From Macrotis lagotis (lineage: Eukaryota; Chordata; Mammalia; Peramelemorphia; Peramelidae): 64,000 bases of DNA. Both the position numbers and the translations under genes were made by a program. The notes beneath the pieces are model-generated. The model was not told where the DNA came from. It searched no databases and saw only the letters and a program-made list of their open reading frames with translations. The stretch spans positions 655,366,869 through 655,430,868 of the forward strand of contig NC_133666.1 of NCBI RefSeq assembly GCF_037893015.1, written 5' to 3'. Shown one piece after another: positions 41,535 to 53,249 of this stretch; positions within the stretch are counted from its first letter, which is position 1; each line of letters opens with the position of its first letter.

Positions 41535-43573
41535 GATGTAGGGTTCACAGTTTTGATACCATGAGACTCAGATGAACAGGAATTGTGAGGAGAAATAGGT
41601 TCTCTATCTGGATTTAGATGTGCATCTTGGAAGGAAAGAAGTCCATAAAATAGGTCTTCATTCTGTATTCAGATATGCTCCTTGGGAGGAAATAGATTTG
41701 TAACTTTACAAATCCCAGCTCTATTCTGAACTAGTGTTTTAAGTGATAGATACGGGTTTAGACATTTTTGACTTAGAAATGGGATATACTAACTCCCTTT
41801 TAACAATGCTGGATATGAGATCCCTAAAAAAAAAAACTAGGACAGTTTTTGAGCCTTGACAAATCTAACCTTGGAATAAGTGAAATAGCTGCCTTTTCAA
41901 CTCAGTTGTTTTATTTGGAAATTAAATATTCTCTGGATTTTACCTCTGGTTTTAGGGATTATCACCTTTGGTATGGAATGGATGCTGAGGACTCATCAGG
42001 ACTTGTCCCAAATCTAAGTGTGGCATTTCTTTTTTGAACAGTCCCAGGGGTTAAATTTGTTGTGGCATTTCTGATAAATGCAAAGATCTCAGCACTCCAG
42101 TATCTTTGTCGGTCTTGTGTTTTGGGGAGCCTCTAGTGGGAAGAGTAATGTGGGTTTTCCCTGGAGTTCTGGGGCTTCTCTGGTTCAAGGTTCTCTGACT
42201 CAGTTTATGTGTTTTCTATGTGACACAGACAGACTCAAACTCTCAGCTGTCTCTGCCTGGTCAGCTTGCTGACATGTCTCTGTGTCCTAATTGACCAATC
42301 TTCCCCTCCCTTGATGAGACAAACATCTCACTGGATTCCTTCTCTATTTTTCACAGCAGGGACATAGGGGGAATTAGATCTTTTTCTTTTCCAAAAATTC
42401 ATAATTTGATTTTTTCGGGACAGATTTTCCTGAAAATCATGTTGTTTTTGAAGGAGAAAAGAATTCTATTTTTTTCCCTTCCTTTTTTAAAGTTCTGGTC
42501 TGATTGACTGACAGGGTTTTTGTCTCTCTTTCTCTATCTCCCCCTTATCCCATTATCAAGTCTCTGGTGAGCCACTGTTGGTTGAATTGGCCAATTGTGG
42601 CCTTTCCTGTATGTGTGTCTGAAGTCCCTTTCCCCTTTCTAGCTGGGAGAAGTTAGTTACCCAGCTGAGTGGTTGGTATCATGTCTATTGTTTGGATTGG
42701 CTGCCTCTAGCCTCCTGTCTCTCTCTCTGAAGTGAGAGTGGAGTGTGTATGTCTACTTGTTTGTTTTTTCCTTGTTTCTTGGATGTTTTTTCCTCTAGCT
42801 ATAAAGTAGGGGAAAATTTAGAGTTCTCTCTTAGAAGAACGAGAGTCTTGTTTTTCTATTCTGATAACCTGGTTGTGCAGATCTCCCTCTCTAGTTTGAT
42901 CTCTTATATCTCTCTCTTATCTCATTCACACTGGAGGTTTTTTCTCCTGTATCTCTCATTTCTGCCTCTTTCTAAATTTAAAAAAAAAAAGACAGCATGG
43001 ACTAGCTGCTATTCTGAACTGAAAATTTATTTTTTAAAAAAATAGAGAGATATTTTGGTTTAATTGGATATTTTAAAGTTTAAAAATTAAGGCTTATTTT
43101 ATGTATAATGTTCAGTTATGCAAAAGGTATATTGTGGATGCAAATTATATATGAGACAGATACATTTTTAAAAATCTACATTTTAAATTTTAAAGGAAAT
43201 TCTTATTCCTTTCCATAAATTCATGAATTAACTTGAAAATGTTTTGTTGTTTGATTGTGAATATTTTAAAGGGTTAAAACATTTAAAATAATTTGATTGG
43301 TGTTATCTGTTAAGGGATGTCTGTTATAACAAAAATTTAGCATGATAAGCTTAAATATTTAAATACTGTTGGCTGTAAGAGTAAGAATTGTTAATAACCA
43401 TATTGCTAAAAATGAATATTCATTAGAAAGATAGACTGAAATAAGGTTACATAGACAGTATGTTAAAAACAATAAAAAGGAAACTTGTAAAAGGGATCTT
43501 GAAAAACTTGAAGAGAAAGAAAAAGGATTAAGCATGTGAAGAAGGTATGAGTTAAGTTTTAAAAATGATATGT
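41535..43573. other. Unclassified AT-rich and T-rich sequence right of LTR B copy 1
   Basis: No SINE or LINE signature and no recognisable coding domain over 2 kb. T/C-rich blocks lie at about 42470-42560 and 42880-42990. The position between two like-oriented LTRs would fit the internal part of a very old element, but nothing diagnostic remains. Confidence 0.3.
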
Positions 43574-43702
43574 GGGGCAGCTAGATGGCACAGTGAATAA
43601 AACACCAGCACTGGAGTCAGGAGGACCTGAATTAAAATTCTGCCTCTGACATTGGGTGGGTCACTTTAACCCTATTGCCCTGAAAAAATCTTAAAAAAAG
43701 TA
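43574..43702 (+). mobile_element. tRNA-derived SINE, older subtype
   Basis: GGGGCAGCTAGATGGCACAG head, CCTATTGCCCTGAAAAAATC tail, with a shortened middle. Confidence 0.85.
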
Positions 43703-43722
43703 TGTATGTGAGTGTATGTGTT

Positions 43723-44030
43723 AGGGGCAACTAGGTAGTGCAGTGGATAAGAGTACTGTCCTTGGAGTCAGGAGGACAGGAGTTTGAATTCTGCCACTTG
43801 CCACTTACTACCTGTATGACCTTGGGCAAGTCACTTAACCCTGATTGCCTCACATCCAGGGCTATCTCCAGTTGCCCTGATTCATATCTGACCACTGGAG
43901 CCAGATGGCTCTGGAGGAGAAAGTGAGTTTGTTGACTTAGCACAGACTACCCTCAATCAAATCCAATTCATGTGCTTGTCATGGCATCACCTCTCTGATA
44001 TGGTCTTCTTCAAGAATGAAGGGCAGAATC
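43723..44030 (+). mobile_element. Long RTE-tailed SINE
   Basis: tRNA-like head (GGGGCAACTAGGTAGTGCAG), CTCACATCCAGGGCTATCTC, TCATATCTGACCACTGGAGC, GGAGGAGAAAGTGAGTTTG, and a 3' end (TGGCATCACCTCTCTGATAT, TTCAAGAATGAAGGGCAGAA) that resembles the RTE LINE end at 39735-39780. Confidence 0.82.
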
Positions 44031-44348
44031 GTGTATTAGATCCTATAAATCAAAAGATAAGTTATTGAATCTTTCTAGAAGTGTGGAACCCAGATTTGAA
44101 ATAATTTAGGATGTGTTCATGTTTGAGATAGATTGAAACCTAGTATCGTGAAACAATACTGTTTTGGTGAGTTCTCATGAAATAAAGAATGGAAACTGAA
44201 AATCCTATTCTGATATTAACTGTTTTTCAGTTAGAAAGTACAGAAAGAAAAAAAAATTGTTTTGTTTTGTAGAGAAAAAAAGAGAAGAATATATGTATCA
44301 GGAGTTAAGGAGCTAAGAAGTTAAGATTTTATTGTAACTCTTTTTTTT

Positions 44349-44482
44349 TGCAAAGCAATGGGGTTAAGTGACTTCTCCAAGGTCACACAGTTAGGTAATT
44401 ATCAAGTATCTGAGGCTGTATTTGACAGGTCCTCTTTACTCCAGGGCCATTGCTCTATCCATTGCACTACCTAGCTGTCCCA
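44349..44482 (-). mobile_element. tRNA-derived SINE
   Basis: Antisense, GCAAAGCAATGGGGTTAAGT to ACTACCTAGCTGTCCC. First of four minus-strand copies within 1.7 kb. Confidence 0.87.
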
Positions 44483-44969
44483 TTATAAGTTCAGATTTGA
44501 TTTGATTTAATCCAAAATTTAATTCTGAAGGGAAAAAGAATAAGAGAGCATAAATTAAGAAATGTATTAAAATTATACAATCACTTTTTAATTAGTTAAC
44601 TATAAAAGGACTGATTTTCTATGCATTACTAAAAATGTAGTATGCTAGTTTGAGAGGTTTTTAAGTTTTAAACATAATTGTGATCATAGTATTTTATCAG
44701 CTATGTTTATTTACTAATAAGAATAAAAGTTTATGAACTGAACATTTGGTAGTTTGAAATTGTGCAGTTAAAAACAAACAGAATGAATGAATTGGGAAAA
44801 ATTTAATCTCCTATGTATTATTATTGCTTATTGTATATATGTTTGATTTAAATATTTAATATGGGGAAAGTTAAGACAGAGGAATATATTGAGTAATGTA
44901 TTGAATAAACTTTGTCACTGAGTGTCTATCTTAAGCAAACAGACCTTTGTTTCTATTTTTTTAATTTTT
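44483..44969. other. AT-rich spacer, nothing recognised
   Basis: Unassigned AT-rich sequence between SINEs, with no frame or motif. Confidence 0.3.
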
Positions 44970-45121
44970 TTTTTTTTAGGTTTTTGCAAGGCAATGGGGT
45001 TAAGTGATTTGCCCAAGGCTGCAAAGCTAAGTCATTATTAAGTGTCTGAGACTAGATTTGAACTCAGGTACTCCTGACTCCAGGGCCAGTGCTCTGTCCA
45101 CTGTACCACCTAGCCACCCCC
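44970..45121 (-). mobile_element. tRNA-derived SINE
   Basis: Antisense. The flanks CAGACCTTTGTTTC at about 44940 and 45122 form a TSD. Confidence 0.9.
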
Positions 45122-45288
45122 AGACCTTTGTTTCAAGAAAAGTGGTACTTAGAAAAACTTTTTGGTATTTGTTAATGAAACTTAAAGATAAATTTTATAC
45201 CAACTTAGGTTTGATAAATTACAAGTTTACAGTTAATGTCCTTTTAACATCAGGTATATTTAATGCTACATTGCTTTTAGAAGGTTTT

Positions 45289-45440
45289 TTTTTTTTTAGA
45301 TTTTTGCAAGGTAAATGGGGTTAAGTGGCTTGCCCAAGACCACACAGCTAGGTAATTATTAAGTGTCTGGGACGGGATTTGAACCCAGGTACTCCTGACT
45401 CCAGGGCCGGTGCTTTATCCACTGCACCACCTAGCCGCCC
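45289..45440 (-). mobile_element. tRNA-derived SINE
   Basis: Antisense young subtype with GACGGGATTTGAACCCAGGT. The flanks TTAGAAGGTTTTTT and TTAGAAGTTTTTTA suggest the TSD. Confidence 0.9.
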
Positions 45441-45866
45441 CTTAGAAGTTTTTTACATAATTTGTATAAGGTCTACTAATTTATTGCAATAATGTGATGA
45501 CATTGCTTATAGCTGTCATAGAGAAGTTTCCTATTTTCAAGATTACTATTTGTGAAACAATAAGCAATTAGGTTAATATTAAAAAGCATTTGAAGTTACT
45601 GTAATAATTGCAGTAGAAAAATTTTTGCAGTTTTGATCTAAATTTGTTGCCATTCCATGGCATAAGTCAATGTTATATATGTTTCTAAATTGGCATATGT
45701 ATAAGATTAAATTTATGAAGAATTTCATTTTCTTTTTAAAATTGATAATGAGTATATTTGGGTAGAAGTGAATAAATTTATGAAACAAAATATAAAATCC
45801 ATTAAGTTAAGAAAATAAAATTTCAGTATGGAAACATTATGAAGGGTAACAATTCATTAGACTTTT
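45441..45866. other. AT-rich spacer, nothing recognised
   Basis: No frame or repeat that I can name. Confidence 0.3.
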
Positions 45867-45867
45867 T

Positions 45868-46023
45868 TTTTTAGTTTTTTTTTTTTGCAAGGCAAATGGG
45901 GTTAAGTGGCTTGCCCAAGGCCACACAGCTAGGTAATTATTAAGTGTCTGAGACCGGATTTGAACCCAGGTACTCCTGACTCCAAGGCCGGTGCTTTATC
46001 CACTATGCCACCTAGCCGCCCCT
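45868..46023 (-). mobile_element. tRNA-derived SINE
   Basis: Antisense young subtype. Short flanking duplication ATTAGACTT on each side. Confidence 0.9.
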
Positions 46024-46544
46024 ATTAGACTTCTTATTTGGAATCTAATATATTTTATATTGTTTGTTGCATCTGGAATTTAGAACACTTGTAGAATTTT
46101 ATGCCATTATTTTAAAGTCACCTAAAGATGTTCTTATTGTTTTTAAAAGGATTTTGGAAGCAATGGTTTATTGCTTATGTTTATTTGAGTGTGGATAAAA
46201 TAATTTGATATTCTCTTGTTATGCCAGTGTGAGACTTTAATTAATATTTGATCTTTGTGAGCTGAGCTCACCCAAAGTCTGATTGCTGGAATTTGTTATT
46301 TAAGATCTTATGGGACAGTTTAATTGATATTATTCTGTATCTGACTCCAGATATGATCAGCAAAAGAAATGCTGGTGGGCCAATAATCTATTATTGCTGG
46401 TACTCATGTGGGTTGGACACTTCAGGTGATAGCTTCATTGGGACAAGATTAAAAGAGCAGCTGTTCACCATGATCTGAGGTTGGACTCTTTTTTGACTCA
46501 GTTTCTGAAATGTGACATCTGGAAAATATCTCACCTGGCAGATT
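46024..46544. other. Unassigned sequence before L1
   Basis: No repeat landmark. Part of the interval between the two LTR B copies. Confidence 0.3.
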
Positions 46545-47590
46545 TAAAATCTGGCTTACATTCCCCAACTGACAAATGGTCAAAGGATATGCAAAGGCAA
46601 TTTACAGAAGAGGAGATCAAAGCAATCCATAGTCATATGAAAAATTGCTCTAAATCATTACTTATTAGAGAAATGCAAATTAAAGCTTCTCTGAGATACC
46701 ACCTCACACCTCTCAGACTGGCCAATATGACCAGAAAGGCTAATGATCATTGTTGGAAAGTTTGTGGGAAATCTGGAACATTGTTGGTGGAGCTGTGAAT
46801 TCATCCAACCTTTCTGGAGAGAAATTTGGGATTATGCCCAAAGGGCAACAAAAATGTGCATACCTTTTGATCCAGCAATACCACTACTGGGTCTATACCA
46901 TGGAGAGATGATGAAAAAGGGTAAAAACATCACTTGTACAAAAATATTCATAGTAGCACTGTTTGTGGTGGCGAAGAATTGGAAATCAAGTAAATGTCCT
47001 TCAATTGGGGAATGGCTTAACAAACTGTGGTATGTGTATGTTATAGAACACTATTGTTCTATTAGAAACCAGGAGGGACAGGAATTCAGGGAAGCCTGGA
47101 GGGATTTGCATGAACTGATTCTGAGTGAGATGAGCAGAACCAGAAAGACACTGTACATCCTAACAGCAACATGGGAGCAATGATCATTCCATTCTATTCC
47201 ATTCCATTCCTCAATGCTCATTCCATCAGTGCAACAATCAGGGACAATTTGGGGCTCTCTGCAATGTAGAATACCATCTGTATCCAGAGAAAGAACTGTG
47301 GAGTTTGAACAAAGACCAAGGACTATTCCCTTTAATTTAGAAAAAAAAACTGATATCTTATTATCTGATCTTGCTATCTCTTATATTTTATTTCTGATCT
47401 TCCTATCTCTTGTACTTTATATTTCTTAAGGATATGATTTCTCTCTCATTACATTCAATTTGGACGAATGTATACCATGGAAAGAATGTAAAAACTGGCA
47501 GATTGCCTTCTGTGGGGGGGGTGGGGGGAGCGAGTAAGATATAGGGGGAAAATTGTAAAACTCAAAATAAATAAAATCTTAAAAAAATTA
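46545..47590 (+). mobile_element. 5'-truncated L1
   Basis: Encodes the C-terminal end of L1 ORF2 with few breaks, including QRQFTEEEIKAIHSHMKNCS, LRYHLTPLRLANMTRKANDH, IPFDPAIPLLGLY and EWLNKLWYVYVIEHYCS. It ends with a 3' UTR containing TCTGTGGGGGGGGTGGGGGG and an A-rich tail with AATAAAATCTT. Its closeness to the L1 at 36594 suggests the same, fairly young subfamily. Confidence 0.9.
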
Positions 47591-48213
47591 AATTTAATTG
47601 AAAAAAATCGACTCAGAGCATTTGGCTTTCCACATGACCTCTGCCTGGAATTGAACATCCAAATAAATAAAGGAATTTCCTTTTCTTATGTACCTATTCT
47701 TATGATAAATTTCTACAATCATGTCAGGTGATTAATATTAAAATTAAGTATAAAAATGTATGCCATGTTCTAATATCTAGCTAGGCTAGTGTGTGGTTTT
47801 AACATTTGGTGCCAGCCACATGTTGCTGTGATCTATTTTTAAAATATTTTAAAGAGAAAATACATTATTCAGTTAAGGATTTTTGATTCATTTTAAATAT
47901 TAGCAAGAGATTAAAACTGTTTTTATTTATAAAATCACTTGAATTCCCTCTGTTCTAAAGTGATCATCAAATGGATATGTTACAAGCTCAAAATTAATTC
48001 AGTAGATCTTTAAAGAATTCCTTTTTGCAGTGGAATTCCCATTTTTATGGATTTATTTTGTTAAGTGGAATAGAATCCTCCAAATGGGAGGAATAAATGA
48101 TTAAAAGGTATAAGATAATGTCAAAAACAAAACCAGACTGATTTTTATTTCTAAGTAAGTCTATGTGTGACAATTGGCAAATCAAAAAAGTTTTAAAATG
48201 TGTGTTTAAAATT
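47591..48213. other. Unassigned AT-rich sequence
   Basis: No frame, SINE or LINE landmark recognised. Confidence 0.3.
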
Positions 48214-48990
48214 TGGGTTGACATTCTGGAGAGCCAATATGGAACAATGCCCAAAGAGCAAAAAAATTTATCATAATCTTTGATCCAGAAATACCAATAC
48301 TAGGTCTATATGTAGAAGAAATCATAAAAATGGGAAAAGTTCCACATGTTCCAAAATATTCAGAGCAGCTCTTTTTTTGTAATGGCAAAGAACTGGAGGT
48401 TGAGGAGATATCCACCAATTGGGTTGAACAAGATATGGAGTACTATTTTTCTATAAGAAAGCTTGAATGGTTGGACTCTAGGGAAGCATGGGAAGAATTA
48501 CAGGAACTGATGCTGAGCAAAGGGAGCAGAACCAAGAGAATATTGTATATATTAACAACAATATTGTGAGTTGACCACCTTTGATGGATGCGGTTCCTCC
48601 AGCAGTTCAGATTGTTAGGACAACCCTAAGAGATCTGTTATACTATCCATATCTAGACAAAGAAACAAAATAAAACAAAACAAAATAAAAGTACTCAATC
48701 TGAATGAACACCATGTTCACTTTTTAGAAATTTCTCTTATGTTTTTCCTTCCTATCCCATGGTTTTCTTTTACCTTAGTACTAATTCCTCAGATAGAAAA
48801 TGACTAATATGTAAACATGTTAAACAAATTTACATGTATAATGTTCATTTGACTGCTGCTGAGGGGAGTGGGTGGGAAGAGACAGTTGAAAACTCTGTAA
48901 TGTAAATATTCATAAATATAAATGGATAACTTGAAAAAAATTTCATAACATGTAATAGGAAAAATAAAAGAAAATATCAATAAAAGAAAA
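48214..48990 (+). mobile_element. Older L1 3' fragment
   Basis: ATTCTGGAGAGCCAATATGG, TTTGATCCAGAAATACCAAT, ACAGGAACTGATGCTGAGCA and a tail with AAAATAAAAGAAAATA. More divergent from the other L1 copies. Confidence 0.8.
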
Positions 48991-49079
48991 AAATTATATT
49001 GAGACTTTTTTTACTAGAAAGGAAGATATTTACAAGTCTTTTTCTTACTTTTTTAATATATGTGTAAAATTGGATTTAA

Positions 49080-49510
49080 GTGAGGTAAAGCTGCACAAAG
49101 TCATGTAATTCACTGTCTCCTCCAAAGTCACCCTGATCCAGCATAACAAGACAGTTGGCTCCAGATGCGGTAGATGTCCATGACTTTTTCAATGTCTGAC
49201 CAAGCTCTAAGTGCTCCATAGCACCTGCTTCAAAGGCTTCATGACCTTTGGTATGAGGTATTCTCATCAGCCCATTCCCCCAGTGGAAGGTTTCACATGC
49301 TTGGGATAGACACCCCACACAACTCACCAATGAGTGTGAGACTCCCTTGGTTACCTTCAATCTGGTTTAGCTGGCCTGCCAAAATGGTTTATTGGGATGT
49401 GACTGCTGTGTCTGTTGCTCAGGTGGACATTAAAGGTGGAAAGCAGCAATGAAAAGGACTCAGCAGCCCTCACACCAAAGGTACTAGTCTTCCTTGAACA
49501 CATCCTGTGC
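49080..49510 (-). mobile_element. RTE-derived non-autonomous element, antisense
   Basis: The complement matches the 34715-35140 module, including CTCATTGGTGAG, GGTTAACCAG-like and AGCAGATGAGAACAC-like blocks and TTTGTGCAGCTTTACCTCAC. Similar to 59390-59865. Confidence 0.6.
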
Positions 49511-49682
49511 CCCATAAAGTTATCTACAAATAAGCTGAATGTACTTGGAAAATTTTGTCTGGTCTTTGACAGATTCCGGAGATACAAAAAGGACATCAGA
49601 TATCTCCAGAAGAGAGGAGAAGTTTGTTATTGTTTATTTTCTCCCTTTTGCATTTATTTGTATGGGTTATTTAATCAAACCT

Positions 49683-49985
49683 AAGGATAGCAAGGTGGCA
49701 CAGAGGATAGAGCACTGGCCTTGGAATCAGGATAGAAGTTTGAATCCAGCTTCAGACACTTGACTCTTACTAACCATATGACCTTGGGCAAGTCACTTAA
49801 CCTTGATTGCCTCACATACAGGGCCATCTCCTATCGTCCTGATTCATATCTAGCCACTGGCTCTGGAGGAAAAAAGTGAGGCTGGTGACTTAGCTTAGTA
49901 CTCCTCACTCAAATCCAATTCCTGTGCTTATCATGGCATCACCTCCCTGATATTGTGGACTTCTTCAAAAATGAAGGATAAACAT
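49683..49985 (+). mobile_element. Long RTE-tailed SINE
   Basis: AAGGTGGCACAGAGGATAGA head, GGGCCATCTCCTATCGTCCT, and 3' end TGGCATCACCTCCCTGATAT, TTCAAAAATGAAGGATAAAC. Confidence 0.85.
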
Positions 49986-50005
49986 TATTTAAGCAAAACG
50001 TTTTG

Positions 50006-50025
50006 CCCCCCCCCCCCCCCCCCCC
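50006..50025. repeat. C20 homopolymer
   Basis: Twenty C in a row between two SINEs. The length may be affected by sequencing error. Confidence 0.8.
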
Positions 50026-50039
50026 GTTTTCTTTCTTTC

Positions 50040-50095
50040 TTTTTTTTTTTGCAAGGCAATGGAGTTAAGTGGCTTGTTTGCCCAAGGCCACCTTG
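50040..50095 (-). mobile_element. tRNA-derived SINE, 3' fragment
   Basis: Antisense GCAAGGCAATGGAGTTAAGT and GCCCAAGGCCACC only. The head is absent. Confidence 0.75.
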
Positions 50096-50297
50096 TTTTC
50101 TTTTTATCTCTGTAATTTTTCTCCTTGATTTTGTAAATGTGTCATCCATCTTCATACCTCCTCTTATAGAAAAGAGCTCATGTTTATTATCTGTCCATTC
50201 TTCTAGCAACTCTAGCCAAGAAATGCTATCTCTTCCTTCAATATAATCCTCTTTTTTTTTCTTTACACCTCTTGATCTATAGCTGACATAAAAATGT

Positions 50298-50723
50298 CAA
50301 GGGGGATTGTGAAAGAATAATTTCTCAAAACTATTTTGTATTAAAAAATTAATTTTCTTTAGAGAATATGTGACTTCATATGGGTCATTGCTCCCTAGTT
50401 AAAAATTAAAACTCGGAGGTATCTACACAATCTTAGGAAGACAATAGACTGGATGCTAGGAGACCTTCCTCCCAGGAAGAGATAATGGGAGTTTATGTTA
50501 ACTTTTGAAAAGCAGTTTCAGACAGAGTTCTGTAACTTCTATGATTAGGCCACTAAGACTGGTTAATGATTTTCTCTATTCTCTGATTCTGTATTAAAAG
50601 TCTAATTTCTTTCCCAGTTCCTTGTGCTCAACTTAGAGATGGTCTCCACCCAAAGGTTAGAGGTAAGATCTGAGAGAATAAATGTCCAACCTTTCCATTT
50701 AGGCTATACTAAAGTACCTTACC
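50298..50723 (+). mobile_element. LTR family B, copy 2, with adjoining polypurine tract (fossil)
   Basis: TGTGAAAGAATAATTTCTC at 50308 starts the LTR. It is directly preceded by the purine run AAGGGGGA (about 50299-50306), the usual position of a polypurine tract next to a 3' LTR. AATAAA lies near the right end. It matches LTR B copy 1 without that copy's SINE and retrocopy inserts. Confidence 0.7.
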
Positions 50724-50734
50724 TCATGATTTTT

Positions 50735-51805
50735 TTTTTTACTTTATTTTCTATAATTCAGTTTATTTTTTAATTTAAATATTTAATTTATTTTTTCAGT
50801 TACATGCAACAATAATTTTCAAAAATCACTTTTTACAAGGTTTTGAGGTATTTTCTAAATTGATATTTTATTTTAGTTTCCCATTTACATACTCTGGTAG
50901 TTTTTTCAACAATCTTCCATTTGCAAATTTATGTCGCAAATTTTCCTATCACCCTCCCTTCCCTCCCCTCTCCCACTGGAAGCAAACAGTCTGGTAAATG
51001 TTGTAAATGTATATTTCTCTTTTACATATTTACATATTAGTCATTTTGTGAAAGAGGAATTAAGACTAAGAGAAAAGAAAGAAAATCATGAGATAGGAAG
51101 GAAAAACATAAGAGAAGTTTTAAAAAAGTAAATATAGTTTACATTCAGATTCTATGGTTTTGTTTTTGTTTGTTTGGCTTTTTTTTCCCCCTCTGAGTGT
51201 GGATTGTCCATAACAGGTCTCCCAGAGTTGTCCTTGATCTCTGAACTGCTGAGAGGAACTACATCCATCTTAGTTGGTCAATTCACAATGTTATTGTTAA
51301 TTTGTATAATGTTCTCTTGGTTCTGCTCTTGTTCCTCATCATCAGTTCTTGTAATTCTTTTCATACTTCTCTAAAGTCAGACCAGTCATGATTCTTATAG
51401 CATAACATACATATGCCATAACTTGTTCAGCCAATTGATGAGCATCCCCTCAATTTCCAATTCTTTGCCACTATAAAAAGAGCTGATATAAATATTTTTG
51501 AACATGTAGAATTTTTCTTATTTTTTTGTATTTTTTTTAGATATAGGCTAATATTGGTATTGCTGGATCAAAGGGTAGATCAGTTTTATTGCTCTTTGAG
51601 CATAATTCCAGATTGCTCTCCAGTTTACAACTCCACCAACAGTGCATTAATAACCCAATTTTCCCACATCCTCTCCAACACTGATCATTTTCCTTTTTAG
51701 TCATTTTAGTTAATCTGATAGGTGTAAGGTAATACCTTATGGTTGTTTTTAATTTGCATTTCTCTGATTAATAATGATTTGGAACATTTTTTTTCATATG
51801 GCTAG

Positions 51806-51843
<38 letters not shown>

Positions 51844-53130
51844 GAGACTTTAATTTCTTCATCTGAAAACTGGCTGTTCACATCCCTTGACTATTTATCA
51901 TATGGGGAATGAATTTTATTCTTATAAATTTGATTCAGTTCTTTATATATTTTAGTATTGAGATCTTTATCAGAACCCCTAGCTGTGAAAATTATTTCCC
52001 AGATTTCTGTTTTCCTTCTAATCTTGGCTGCATTGGTTTCATTAGTGCAAAATATTTTTAATTTAATTATAATCAAAATTGTCCCATTTTGCAATTTATA
52101 ATGTTCTCTATTTCTTGTTTGGTCATAAATTTCTCCACTTTCCATTGATCTGACAGACCATTTCTTGATCTCTTAATTGGACTATGGTATTAAATCCTGT
52201 AACCATTTTGATCTTTTTTTGGTATAGAAGATGAGATGTGGGTCTATGCTTAGTTTTTGTCATACTATTTTCCAGTTGCCGTTGAGCTCACTCTTATCCC
52301 AGAAGTATTGTCTTTGGGTTTGTCAAACAGCAGATTACCATAATCATTTATTATTGTTTCTTTTGCACCTCATGTATTCCATTGATCTACCACTTTTCTT
52401 AGTACCAAAGAGTTTTATTTATTTATTTTGAATTTTGCAATTTTCCCCCTAATCTCTCTTCCTTCCCCCAACCTCCCACAGAAGGCAATCTGTTAGTCTT
52501 TACATTGTTTACATGGTATACATTGATCTAGGTTGAATGTGATGAGAGAGGAATCATATCCATTAAAGAAAAAAAATAAAGTATAAGAGATAACAAGATC
52601 AGACAATAAGATAACAGTTTTTAAAAAATTAAAGATAATAGTCTTTGGTCTTTATTCAAACTTCAAAATTCTTTCTCTGGGTACAGATGGTGTTCTCCAT
52701 TGCAGACAGCCCAAAATTGTCCCTGGTTGTTACACTGATGGAATGAGCAAGTCCATCAAGGTTGATCACCACCCCCATGTTACTGTTAGGGTATACAATT
52801 TTTTCTGGTTCTACTCATCTCAATCAGTATCAGTTCATGCAAATCCTCCCAGGCTTCCCTGAATTCCTATCCCTCCTGGTTTCTAATAGAACAATAGTGT
52901 TCCATAACAGTACCAAAGAGTTTTGATGACTGATGTTTTATAATATAATTTTAGATCTGGTATGATTAGGTCACCTTCCTTTGCATTTTTTCATAAGTTT
53001 CCTTAATATTCTTGACCTTTTATTCTTCCATATGAATCTAGCTACTAGTTTTCTAGTTTAATAAAGTAATTTTTGTAGTATGGCACTGAATAAGTACATT
53101 AATCTAGGTATAGTTACACATATTATCTTA
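50735..53130 (-). mobile_element. Older L1, 3' half, antisense, split by a younger L1
   Basis: The complement follows the L1 3' UTR (CTCCCTTCCCTCCCCTCTCC) and ORF2 C-terminal region (CTATCAGATT, TTTGATCCAGCAATACC-like blocks), then more upstream ORF2 beyond 52925. A TATATA run of about 38 bases lies at 51806-51843. No usable frame. Confidence 0.82.
52417..52908 (-). mobile_element. Young 5'-truncated L1 nested in L1, 16-bp TSD
   Basis: Same subfamily as 36594 and 46545. TSD AGTACCAAAGAGTTTT at 52401-52416 and 52909-52924, perfect. About 490 bases of the 3' end are present. Confidence 0.94.
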
Positions 53131-53142
53131 AGAAAAATTGCT

Positions 53143-53235
53143 TCTTAGCTGTATGGCCTTGGGCAAGCCACTTAACCCCATTTGCCTTGCAAAAAACCCC
53201 TAAAAAAACAAAACAAAACAAGACAAAACAAAAAC
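53143..53235 (+). mobile_element. 5'-truncated SINE with TSD
   Basis: Only the 3' half (TTAGCTGTATGGCCTTGGGC to GCCTTGCAAAAAACC and an AAAAC-rich tail). TSD AAGAAAAATTGCT at 53130-53142 and 53236-53248. Confidence 0.9.
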
Positions 53236-53249
53236 AAGAAAAATTGCTC

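Noticed and set aside
46481-47183. Two overlapping good-quality protein frames (105 and 146 codons)
   Set aside because: They are the C-terminal end of L1 ORF2, not a host gene.
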